Assembly: GCA_007135385.1 (NCBI GenBank)
Contig: SLIY01000468.1
Coordinates: forward strand, 1-12,694
Length of the DNA stretch: 12,694 nucleotides
Origin: Leptolyngbyaceae cyanobacterium CSSed165cm_216
GTDB taxonomy: Bacteria > Cyanobacteriota > Cyanobacteriia > Phormidesmidales > Phormidesmidaceae
Direction of reading: 5' to 3'
Positions 6,856 through 12,694 of this stretch are shown here, piece after piece (the first letter of the stretch is position 1; every line of letters starts with the position of its first letter). Below the pieces are notes generated by a model. The model was not told the origin of the DNA. It saw only the letters and a list, made by a program, of their open reading frames with translations, and searched no databases. The translations under genes and the position numbers were made by a program.

Positions 6856-6969
6856 ATGAAAATCCAGGATCCGCTCTTTTTGTGCTCACCCCACAGAGGG
6901 TATTGGATAGCTGTCTTATGCCCACTGCACCAGCCTTGTGATTGGGTGGTTCGGTCTTCCGTCCTGTAG
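6856..6969 (+). CDS. Possible 37-residue small protein
   Basis: An ORF of 37 codons beginning MKIQDPLFLCSPHRGYWIAV and ending VVRSSVL, with three cysteines. A Shine-Dalgarno GGAG (6845-6848) stands 7 bp before the ATG, an ideal distance. Against it: short length, no recognised family, and mixed codon use (AGA, ATA, TTA). It falls in the 305-bp gap between the 88-residue gene and the PRC-barrel gene; the rest of that gap holds only the promoter candidate at 7067-7097 and a weaker TTGGGT-N18-TAGAAT at 6943-6972. Confidence 0.25.
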   Translation: MKIQDPLFLCSPHRGYWIAVLCPLHQPCDWVVRSSVL

Positions 6970-7066
6970 AATTATAGGATTCTGGTTAAGATAAGCACTC
7001 AGGCCTAGAGGGATTCGCTTTCTGAATTCAACTTTTGGTCAGAAGCCTGTACACTCAGGGCTAATT

Positions 7067-7097
7067 TTGCTGTAGTTTCTTAAACTAGTGATATATT
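7067..7097 (+). promoter_or_regulatory. Predicted promoter of the PRC-barrel gene
   Basis: TTGCTG (7067-7072) and TATATT (7092-7097) are 19 bp apart, and TG-A directly before TATATT makes an extended -10. The start point would lie near 7104, about 20 bp before the ATG at 7124. The spacing is long, so the extended -10 may be the main determinant. Confidence 0.5.
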
Positions 7098-7123
7098 GTC
7101 TCGGCTAACGAGATGCATCCGAC

Positions 7124-8074
7124 ATGACCTTAGACAAGTATCGTCTCCGTTCTGACTTCTTAGGCACTCAGGTGATTACCCGTAATTCTGGCCAACGGCT
7201 AGGGGTAGTCAGTCAAGTCTGGGTTGATGTAGATCAGCGGGAAGTCGTGGCCATTGGCCTCCGGGAAAATATTTTGTCTGGGTTAGCGTCTACCACGCAG
7301 CAAATTATGCCCCTCAGTACTATCCGCCAAATCGGGGATGTGATTTTGGTAGATGATCAGGCGGCTTTGGACGACGAAATCAATGTCGCCCCCTACAGTA
7401 CCCTGGTCAACTGCGAAGTGATTACAGAAACCGGGGAACCCCTGGGGCGGGTGCGAGGGTTTAAGTTTGATGTTACCAATGGTCGACTTGAGACCATTGT
7501 GATTGCTTCTTTCGGATTGCCCCAAATTCCCGACCAGGTGATTAGCACCTACGAGTTGTCGGTGGATGAAGTGGTCAGCAGTGGCCCCGATCGTCTGATT
7601 GTGTTCGAAGGGGCGGAAGAAAAATTGGTGCAGCTGAGCATGGGGTTGCTAGAGCGGTTGGGGATTGGTAGTGCCCCCTGGGAGCGTAACGCCGATAGTG
7701 AATATATTATGCCGGTGTCCACCGCTAATCAGTTGCCCTCTGGGGTACAAGCTCCAGCTGAGTTTACGAAAGCCAATGCCCCGGCGGCAGAACAGCGGTG
7801 GCGTGAGCAGGGCTGGGGTGAACCCGAGTTGGTGGAAGAGCCAGTGACCCGAGCTCAATCGGCTGAGCGATATCAGGCGGCGGCACTGGATGACAGCGAC
7901 AACTGGAATCAACCTGCTACCCCGTCTGCTGAATCGGCCTATGACGCTGATTTTCAAGATGTGACGGATGATGTTTGGTCTGAGGGGGAGGAAGACGAAC
8001 CCTATCAGGCCCCTCCGGTAAATATTCCTCAGCGGAAAAAGGTGACTGAATACGAAGAAGAGCTGGACTATTAA
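7124..8074 (+). CDS. Tandem PRC-barrel domain protein with acidic C-terminal tail
   Basis: A 316-residue protein. Two PRC-barrel-like units are visible: about 6-80 (YRLRSDFLGTQVITRNSGQ, then LGVVSQVWVDVDQREVVAIGL) and about 91-165 (LVNCEVITETGEPLGRVRGF, then KFDVTNGRLETIVIASFGLP). The domain is named after the H subunit of the purple bacterial reaction centre and also occurs in RimM; here it should be a small beta-barrel adaptor for protein binding. From about 200 the chain is Ala/Glu/Gln/Asp-rich and probably disordered, and it ends in the charged motif RKKVTEYEEELDY, which may be a docking peptide. No signal peptide or membrane helix. It has its own promoter. Automatic labels such as photosystem reaction centre subunit H would be misleading. 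Exact role unknown. Confidence 0.85.
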   Translation: MTLDKYRLRSDFLGTQVITRNSGQRLGVVSQVWVDVDQREVVAIGLRENILSGLASTTQQIMPLSTIRQIGDVILVDDQAALDDEINVAPYSTLVNCEVITETGEPLGRVRGFKFDVTNGRLETIVIASFGLPQIPDQVISTYELSVDEVVSSGPDRLIVFEGAEEKLVQLSMGLLERLGIGSAPWERNADSEYIMPVSTANQLPSGVQAPAEFTKANAPAAEQRWREQGWGEPELVEEPVTRAQSAERYQAAALDDSDNWNQPATPSAESAYDADFQDVTDDVWSEGEEDEPYQAPPVNIPQRKKVTEYEEELDY

Positions 8075-8311
8075 CGTCCTACTCGATATTTTTCTCCTCG
8101 GCTGATAGGCTCGAGCTATGCGCCTGCCGCCTGCTGACTGATGTGTGACAACTGACTTGTGGCAGCATATGTCTACCTGCTCCTGCCTTTGGGGCTAAGT
8201 TGGTTGGCCATCACTATCAGCGGTAGACTGAGGAAGCCTTGGGGAGCGGGATCATTGCGTTAGGCATACCGCTGGAACCGGGGAAGAAGGACAGTAACAC
8301 GCAACAAGATT

Positions 8312-9814
8312 ATGGTTACTACTGGGCTGATTCTGCTAGCAGCGATCGCGATTCTGGTCTGGGGCTACCTTAGGGCTCGCCCCTATGGCCGCGTGGGGAT
8401 ACTGGCCTGGTTGCAATCGGTCGTTTTAATGGCCCCTTGGCTGCTGTTTTTTGGTCTTTTCGCCCTGGGGCTGTATATCAACCTGGCCGGGGTATTAGTG
8501 CTGCTGTTAGGGTCTACTGGACTCTACGTTTTTTTGGGGCGACGCCTGAGAGCCATAGGGCAAGATCAACTGTCTACCCAGCGCCCGGCCATGGCCGCTG
8601 AAGTGGTCCCAGAGAGTACAGATGGTGACAATAGTGACAACGATGCCACCGCAAGCGATCAACCCACAGCTGCCCCGGACAAGTCTACTCCAGACGTCAC
8701 CCTGGCTATCCCACCAGAGGACTTAGCCCAAATTGAAGGCATCTTTGGGATTGATACCTACTTCCGTACCGAGACAATTCCTTATCAGCAGGGGGCGATT
8801 TTTCGCGGCAATCTGCGGGGAGAACCAGCTGCCACCCGCGAACAATTGGCGACATTGCTGGCAGAACGGGTTGGCGATCGCTACCGCCTGTTCTTGGTGG
8901 AAAACATGGACCAAAAACCTACCGTGGTGGTGCTGCCCGAAACCGCTGACCCTCCAAAAACTACTCCAATCCAGTGGGGGCTAGCGGCCCTGCTTGCCCT
9001 AGCGACGGTCTTCACCAGCTTGGAAGCAGGGGCGATTTTACAGGGCTTTGATTTATTGGAGGATTTTTCCCGCTGGGCAGCTGCTGTACCGTTTTTAATT
9101 GCTTTGGTCGTGATTTTGGCCAGCCATGAAATTGGCCACTGGGTGATGGCCAGTAAATATAGTGTGCGTCTCAGTCCCCCCTTTGTGATTCCCACCTGGC
9201 AAATTGGCTCCTTTGGCAGCCTGACCCGGTTCGAATCCCTACTGCCTAACCGCAGCGTGTTGTTTGATATTGCTGTGGCGGGGCCTGCTGCTGGCGGCTT
9301 AGTGTCGTTGGGGATGCTGTTGCTGGGCTTGGTGCTCTCCCATCCCGGCAGTGCCTTTCAGGTGCCTTCGAGCTTTTTTCAGGGGTCAATTTTAGTAGGC
9401 TCTTTAGCTCGAGTGGTGTTAGGGTCTGCCCTACAGGAGTCGCTGGTGGATGTTCATCCGCTGACGATCATGGGTTGGCTGGGGTTGGTACTGACAGCCC
9501 TGAATCTAATGCCCGCCGGACAACTCGATGGTGGACGGGTGGTGCAGGCCATTTATGGGCGCAAAACCGCTGGCCGAACCACTGTCTTCACGCTGGTTGT
9601 GCTGGCCCTAGTGTCGTTGGTCAATCCCTTAGCCCTGTACTGGGCCGTGCTGATTTTATTTTTGCAGCGCAATCTAGAACGCCCCTGCCTTAACGACATT
9701 TCTGAACCTAATGACGCCCGAGCGGCATTGGGACTGTTAGCTCTGTTTCTCACCTTGACGGTGTTACTGCCGTTAACCCCAAGCCTGGCAGGCCGCTTAG
9801 GGATTGGGGTCTAG
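8312..9814 (+). CDS. Site-2 protease, M50 family, EGY-like membrane metalloprotease
   Basis: A 500-residue integral membrane protein. The N-terminus has hydrophobic segments (about 3-20 and 31-75), then a Ser/Asp/Pro-rich linker (about 92-128), a soluble domain (about 130-208) with the GNLR motif at 166-169, and a multi-pass protease region. The zinc motif HEIGH is at 272-276 and the third metal ligand lies in NLMPAGQLDGG (398-408, Asp406). GNLR plus HEXXH plus a late Asp-Gly motif is the signature of the plant chloroplast EGY proteases, whose cyanobacterial relatives are intramembrane proteases. About nine or ten membrane segments are expected, probably in the thylakoid or plasma membrane. 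The substrate is unknown; an anti-sigma factor or a membrane-bound regulator would be typical. All catalytic residues are present. No strong Shine-Dalgarno. The 237 bp before it hold no clear gene or promoter. Confidence 0.92.
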   Translation: MVTTGLILLAAIAILVWGYLRARPYGRVGILAWLQSVVLMAPWLLFFGLFALGLYINLAGVLVLLLGSTGLYVFLGRRLRAIGQDQLSTQRPAMAAEVVPESTDGDNSDNDATASDQPTAAPDKSTPDVTLAIPPEDLAQIEGIFGIDTYFRTETIPYQQGAIFRGNLRGEPAATREQLATLLAERVGDRYRLFLVENMDQKPTVVVLPETADPPKTTPIQWGLAALLALATVFTSLEAGAILQGFDLLEDFSRWAAAVPFLIALVVILASHEIGHWVMASKYSVRLSPPFVIPTWQIGSFGSLTRFESLLPNRSVLFDIAVAGPAAGGLVSLGMLLLGLVLSHPGSAFQVPSSFFQGSILVGSLARVVLGSALQESLVDVHPLTIMGWLGLVLTALNLMPAGQLDGGRVVQAIYGRKTAGRTTVFTLVVLALVSLVNPLALYWAVLILFLQRNLERPCLNDISEPNDARAALGLLALFLTLTVLLPLTPSLAGRLGIGV

Positions 9815-9863
9815 CTGGGCAGCGTTCACGTTTACTTAACGTTTCATCAAGACTGCCAGCTAG
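9811..9863. repeat. Nested inverted repeat after the site-2 protease gene (possible terminator)
   Basis: CTAGCTGGGCAG (9811-9822) pairs with CTGCCAGCTAG (9853-9863) over 11 bp with one bulged G. Inside the loop a second dyad, ACGTT (9828-9832) and AACGT (9838-9842), can form. The outer arm contains the stop codon of the protease gene. There is no T-run after it, so a classical intrinsic terminator is not shown; it could act in RNA stability or factor-independent termination. Confidence 0.55.
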
Positions 9864-9867
9864 GATC

Positions 9868-9896
9868 CTGCCAGAAGATAAATAAGGTGATATAAC
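9868..9896 (+). promoter_or_regulatory. Predicted promoter of the gamma-glutamylcyclotransferase-like gene
   Basis: CTGCCA (9868-9873) and TATAAC (9891-9896) are 17 bp apart and match the sigma-70 consensus at 4 of 6 and 5 of 6 positions. The transcript would start near 9903 and carry a leader of almost 90 bases. Confidence 0.45.
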
Positions 9897-9909
9897 AGAG
9901 GGATAATCC

Positions 9910-9945
9910 TAATCTTCGGTATTCCGACCGATAAACCGTAGATTA
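9910..9945 (+). promoter_or_regulatory. Potential leader hairpin before the gamma-glutamylcyclotransferase-like gene
   Basis: TAATCT (9910-9915) pairs with AGATTA (9940-9945), and directly inside TCGGT (9916-9920) pairs with ACCGA (9927-9931), leaving an 8-base bulge on one side. It would sit at the start of the RNA made from the promoter at 9868-9896. No known riboswitch class is recognised. Confidence 0.35.
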
Positions 9946-9989
9946 AGCTTTTCCTGTAACGTTGATCCGATCGCCCTCAATTCATTGCT

Positions 9990-10544
9990 ATGGCCAGCCC
10001 AATATTCCTAGCTAACAACAGCTCATCTGGCTTCAAACCCCAGGAGGAACGGTTTTATTACTTTGCCTACGGCTCCTGCATGTGTCCGGTTGATCTGAAG
10101 CGATCGTTAGGGGAGAGTACCCACGCCTATGTGGTGGGTCCAGCCACACTGAACGGCTATCGTCTAGGGTTTTTCCGGCGATCGCGCCTGCGAAATTGCG
10201 GTGTTTTAGATGTCACTCCTGACCCCAGGGCCTCGGTGTATGGGGTTTTGTACTATTTGCCCTGGCGCCTGAGCGCCGCCCTCGACCACCGCGAAGAAGG
10301 CTATCATCACGAAACCGTGGAGGTGGTTTGTGGCGATCGTCACTACGGCTCGACCCGTACCTATACGGTTATGGATAAGCTCAGTGAAGAAATTGCCCCC
10401 AACGACTGGTACCTGAATGTCGTATTGCGGGGGGCCACCACCTGTGGTCTACCCGAGGAATATTGCTGGAACCTATTTCACCACATGCATACCTTGCAGC
10501 GGCGACAATGTTCCCCTGTGCGCACCATGCCCCGCAGTGCGTAA
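9990..10544 (+). CDS. Gamma-glutamylcyclotransferase-like protein
   Basis: A 184-residue protein. The glycine-rich loop FAYGSCM (Y27-G28-S29-C30-M31) is the YGS.M motif that opens the gamma-glutamylcyclotransferase (GGCT/AIG2-like) fold. The segment LDHREEGYHHETV (about 98-110) supplies the acidic residue expected in the active site (E102 or E103) before the usual Gly-Tyr. The middle, YRLGFFRRSRLRNCGVLDV and ASVYGVLYYLP, also fits the family. Family members split gamma-glutamyl peptides or amines, releasing 5-oxoproline; the natural substrate here cannot be told. The chain is cytosolic with no signal peptide. It starts at an ATG without a strong Shine-Dalgarno. Its 3' end faces that of the rhodanese gene with only 9 bp between. 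Confidence 0.88.
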   Translation: MASPIFLANNSSSGFKPQEERFYYFAYGSCMCPVDLKRSLGESTHAYVVGPATLNGYRLGFFRRSRLRNCGVLDVTPDPRASVYGVLYYLPWRLSAALDHREEGYHHETVEVVCGDRHYGSTRTYTVMDKLSEEIAPNDWYLNVVLRGATTCGLPEEYCWNLFHHMHTLQRRQCSPVRTMPRSA

Positions 10545-10553
10545 AGATTGTCA

Positions 10554-11054
10554 TCATCCCCGTTCAGCCTGGGGCGCCAACAACAGACCCCACACCGGAT
10601 TGTAGGGGTGTACTGCCCTGGTCACTTGCCCATCCTGTTGTAGGGGGCGACCTTGGTTGGCCCATAAAAATAGCGAACCGATCAAATTCTGCACCTGGGT
10701 AAACCCCTGCTGTTGCAGTTGGGCCGCCAACCGGGCTGAGCGATAGCCCACAGAACAGTAGACCACTATCGGTTGCTGAGGGGCTAGATCCAAGGCTAGA
10801 GCGGCTTCTAGGGTAGGGGTATGATGAGCCTGAGGCAGATGACTCACCGCAAACTCCTCGGCGGTGCGGGCGTCCAGCAACAGAGGACTGTCTGCTGAGC
10901 CCTGTTGGAGCTGTAGCGCAAGCCTCTGGGGTGAAAGGGTCGCCACAGTCGGAAATCGTACCTTAACCCACCAAGTTATCCATGACCAAGCCACCCTGCG
11001 TAGGGGTTGAGTAAAATAGGGGTACCTAGCCCAACTCAGAACGGGTCCTTGCAT
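10554..11054 (-). CDS. Single-domain rhodanese-like sulfurtransferase
   Basis: A 166-residue protein. The N-terminus (about 1-35) is rich in Trp, Phe and Arg and may lie along a membrane. The rhodanese domain spans about 38-150: LLLDARTAEEFAVSHLPQA (58-76) is the CH2-like segment, and YCSVGYRSARLA carries the catalytic Cys100 in a six-residue active loop (C-S-V-G-Y-R), the size typical of sulfurtransferases. It ends with SLFLWANQGRPL, which resembles cyanobacterial rhodaneses. It would carry sulfane sulfur as a persulfide on Cys100; the acceptor is unknown. A Shine-Dalgarno GGAGG (11069-11065) stands 10 bp before the ATG. It is divergent from the DUF547 gene, sharing a 184-bp upstream region with two dyads. 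Confidence 0.92.
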   Translation of the reverse strand: MQGPVLSWARYPYFTQPLRRVAWSWITWWVKVRFPTVATLSPQRLALQLQQGSADSPLLLDARTAEEFAVSHLPQAHHTPTLEAALALDLAPQQPIVVYCSVGYRSARLAAQLQQQGFTQVQNLIGSLFLWANQGRPLQQDGQVTRAVHPYNPVWGLLLAPQAERG

Positions 11055-11147
11055 GTCAGATCAACCTCCAGGCGATTTCTTAAGGCAGACGTTATGCCTG
11101 TAATAGAATTCAGCATACAAGCAGGGACTGGATTCTGGCTCCTGGCC

Positions 11148-11172
11148 GATTTAGGATTACCTAATCTAAATC
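11148..11172. promoter_or_regulatory. Inverted repeat GATTTAG-N11-CTAAATC, possible operator
   Basis: Perfect 7-bp arms at 11148-11154 and 11166-11172. Inside, TTAGG-ATTA-CCTAA (11151-11164) offers an alternative smaller dyad. It lies between the divergent rhodanese and DUF547 genes, 67 bp before the DUF547 start, which suits a regulator binding site. The regulator is unknown. Confidence 0.4.
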
Positions 11173-11192
11173 TTACGCCAACAGCTTGGAGC

Positions 11193-11220
11193 ATGAATTG
11201 CCCGCGCAACTACAATTCAT
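11193..11220. promoter_or_regulatory. Inverted repeat ATGAATTG-N12-CAATTCAT, possible operator
   Basis: Perfect 8-bp arms at 11193-11200 and 11213-11220, ending 5 bp before the Shine-Dalgarno of the DUF547 gene. The right arm overlaps TACAAT (11211-11216), a possible -10 box with TTGGAG (11186-11191) at a long 19-bp spacing. A protein bound here would block that promoter; as RNA it could form a hairpin near the ribosome binding site. Confidence 0.4.
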
Positions 11221-11238
11221 CAGATGAGGCCACCAGTC

Positions 11239-11931
11239 ATGCTGAATGTTAACCCCTGGGATACTCTTCTACAGACCTATGTGGATAACCAGGGACAGGT
11301 TGACTATGGCCGCTGGCAGCTGGAGGCCGCCGATGCGCTGAACGATTGGCTAGAGTCGATGACATCAATCAGCCTAGGGGCACTGTCGTCGGAAGAGCAG
11401 TTGGCCTTACTGCTGAATCTCTACAATGCGCTCGTGATTCAGCAAGTATTGAGGCGATATCCTATCCGTTCGATTCGTCCCAAACGCATAGGCGTCCCTA
11501 ACTGGCTTAGCTTCCTGAGGTTTTTTAGCCGCCAGATTTATGTTCTGGATGGGCAATCGTTGAGCCTCAATACTATTGAGCATCAGATTTTGCGCCCTCA
11601 GTTTAAGGAGCCGCGCATTCACTTTGCCCTTGTCTGTGCAGCTTTAGGCTGCCCCCTCTTGCGTAGCGAGGCCTATTACCCCACCATCGTGGAAGCTCAA
11701 CTGGACACCGATGCCCAGCGCTTTATCCATAATCCTGACAAGGTACGCTACGACCCTCAAACGGACGTACTCTACTGCAGCCAAATCTTTAAGTGGTATC
11801 AGGCTGACTTTTTGCAGGCTGCCGACTCAATTCCAGTCTATGTGAGCCAGTATCTGCCCTCAATCCCGCATACGGCTACAGTTCAATACCTAGCTTACGA
11901 TTGGGGCTTAAATCAGCGTACCTCTTCGTAG
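11239..11931 (+). CDS. DUF547 domain protein
   Basis: A 230-residue protein matching the DUF547 family (PF04784) nearly end to end: YVDNQGQVDYGRW at 14-26, EEQLALLLNLYNAL at 52-65, IEHQILRP at 113-120, RIHFALVCAALGCPLL at 126-141 with its two cysteines, IFKWY at 183-187 and YDWGLNQ near the C-terminus. The conserved His/Cys residues have been compared with a papain-like or transglutaminase-like fold, but no activity is established to my knowledge. No signal peptide is seen, although many relatives are exported. The ATG at 11239 is chosen because TGAGG (11225-11229) stands 9 bp before it; the ATG at 11224 has no such site. Its end overlaps that of the glycosyltransferase gene by 19 bp, tail to tail. 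Confidence 0.88.
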   Translation: MLNVNPWDTLLQTYVDNQGQVDYGRWQLEAADALNDWLESMTSISLGALSSEEQLALLLNLYNALVIQQVLRRYPIRSIRPKRIGVPNWLSFLRFFSRQIYVLDGQSLSLNTIEHQILRPQFKEPRIHFALVCAALGCPLLRSEAYYPTIVEAQLDTDAQRFIHNPDKVRYDPQTDVLYCSQIFKWYQADFLQAADSIPVYVSQYLPSIPHTATVQYLAYDWGLNQRTSS

Positions 11932-12677
11932 AATCGTTTCAAGGCTTTAGCTGGAAATCCTAGGCCCCACAGCAGACCAATCATCAAATATATGCCGTTA
12001 GCTTTGAGTGGCCCCCAGGCCGCAACCCGACGATCTGAGGATTGCACAATCCGGTTGACCTGGCGGATGCGTCCCAGACGACATAGCTTCAGACACAGGT
12101 CTGCTTCCTCCATGATTGGTAATTCGGGATCGAAGCCACCGCAGGCGTGAAAGTCTTGGCGGCAGCAAAACATCACCTGATCCCCAAACAGCAGCCGCAA
12201 TCCTCGCCCAAAAAATAAATGAGGCCTAAATAGCAGGGGGGCATAGTAGGTTTTGAGGGTGTTGTGCAGAGAAACCCCCCAGCGGGTGGTGTAGGTCCCT
12301 GTCATCAGCGATATAAAGCCGCCACAGACGATATTGTCCTGGGCCAGGGTGGTTTGGATTAGGGCACAAAGGTCGTCGGGGACTAGGGTATCGGCATGGA
12401 GAAAACACAGGCTGTGTCCTAAGGCCCGAGTCGCCCCCAGATTCATCTGGTGCGATCGCCCGACCTGGGGCGATCGCACCACTGACAGCGGCAGGTCATA
12501 TTGCTGGGCCAGGGCTTGGGCGATCGCCACTGTATCATCGGTACTGCCCCCATCGACCACCACAATTTCCCTAGGGGGCGGGTCCAAAATCCTCAGTCCA
12601 TTCAATGTGCGCCCTAGACAGCGGGCCTCATTCCATGTGGGAATGATGATCGATACATCCATAACCTGTGGTTCCAT
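11913..12677 (-). CDS. Family 2 glycosyltransferase, TIGR04283-like (arsenosugar-type)
   Basis: A 254-residue GT-A-fold enzyme: SIIIPTWNEARCL at 9-21, nucleotide-binding VVVDGGSTDDT at 39-49, GRSHQMNLGA at 73-82, the metal-binding HADT at 94-97 in the DXD position, FGDQVMF at 164-170 and EEADLCLKL at 190-198. The GR.HQMN.GA and LHADT motifs are those of the TIGR04283 group, found near radical SAM and arsenic methylation genes and proposed to act in arsenosugar synthesis; no such partner is in this window, so the substrate is open. A hydrophobic C-terminal stretch (about 228-241) may anchor it to the membrane. ATG at 12677 is the longest start; ATG at 12662 (MDVSIIIP, 249 residues) is equally plausible. 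The frame is closed by a stop just upstream, so the gene is complete. It has nine cysteines. Confidence 0.9.
   Translation of the reverse strand: MEPQVMDVSIIIPTWNEARCLGRTLNGLRILDPPPREIVVVDGGSTDDTVAIAQALAQQYDLPLSVVRSPQVGRSHQMNLGATRALGHSLCFLHADTLVPDDLCALIQTTLAQDNIVCGGFISLMTGTYTTRWGVSLHNTLKTYYAPLLFRPHLFFGRGLRLLFGDQVMFCCRQDFHACGGFDPELPIMEEADLCLKLCRLGRIRQVNRIVQSSDRRVAAWGPLKANGIYLMIGLLWGLGFPAKALKRFYEEVR
12448..12481. repeat. Perfect 14-bp inverted repeat built from two HIP1 sites
   Basis: TGGTGCGATCGCCC (12448-12461) and GGGCGATCGCACCA (12468-12481) are perfect reverse complements with a 6-bp loop. Each arm holds one HIP1 octamer. It lies inside the glycosyltransferase gene and encodes about residues 66-77, including the first residues of the conserved GRSHQMN motif. 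Confidence 0.9.
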
Positions 12678-12694
12678 GTCCCATCAACCGATAA

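Noticed and set aside
6841..6884. Possible terminator ending in CTCTTTTTG after the 88-residue gene
   Set aside because: The T-run is present but the only stem I can draw (GAGC with GCTC across 26 bases) is too weak.
6740..6925. Minus-strand ORF of 61 residues
   Set aside because: It lies opposite the end of the conserved 88-residue gene, has low-complexity serine content and no sign of being coding.
8165..8200. Nine-codon upstream ORF before the site-2 protease gene (MSTCSCLWG)
   Set aside because: No ribosome binding site, no run of regulatory codons and no attenuator-like structure after it.
9227..9237. GGTTCGAATCC, identical to a tRNA T-arm
   Set aside because: It lies inside the conserved TRFESLL segment of the site-2 protease gene, and no acceptor, D or anticodon stems fit around it.

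Overview
The window is a piece of a cyanobacterial chromosome. The evidence is 21 copies of the HIP1 octamer GCGATCGC, a groE control region with both a CIRCE element and a cyanobacterial K-box, heptameric short tandem repeats of the cyanobacterial STRR type, and several protein families typical of the phylum (an EGY-like site-2 protease, a PRC-barrel protein, DUF547). The moderately high G+C and the STRRs would fit a Leptolyngbya-like filamentous lineage, but the genus is a guess.

Layout. Positions 1-135 (minus strand) hold the first 45 codons of groES, preceded by a promoter, a perfect CIRCE and a K-box. Positions 449-2155 encode a predicted ABC-class ATPase of the COG3044/PF09818 type. Positions 2305-5853 encode the transcription-repair coupling factor Mfd, with a 28-residue low-complexity insert made by two runs of 7-bp tandem repeats. 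Right behind mfd lies a small cassette: a 69-residue helical protein (5892-6101), overlapped by 4 bp by a retropepsin-like aspartic protease gene that an in-frame TGA interrupts (6098-6517), then a conserved 88-residue protein (6552-6818). A 305-bp gap holds one short ORF with a good ribosome binding site and a promoter candidate. Next come a PRC-barrel protein with an acidic tail (7124-8074) and an M50 site-2 protease with HEIGH, LDG and GNLR motifs (8312-9814).

The last third holds a gamma-glutamylcyclotransferase-like gene (9990-10544) that converges on a single-domain rhodanese (10554-11054, minus), a DUF547 gene (11239-11931) transcribed away from the rhodanese, and a family 2 glycosyltransferase (11913-12677, minus) whose 3' end overlaps that of the DUF547 gene by 19 bp. 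The glycosyltransferase resembles the TIGR04283 group linked to arsenosugar synthesis, so the last three genes may be part of a metabolic neighbourhood that continues past the window. Most of the window is ordinary chromosomal housekeeping. The points most worth a second look are the decayed toxin-antitoxin-like cassette with its protease, the repeat insertion inside Mfd, the dyads between the rhodanese and DUF547 genes, and a 14-bp hairpin formed by two HIP1 sites inside the glycosyltransferase gene.
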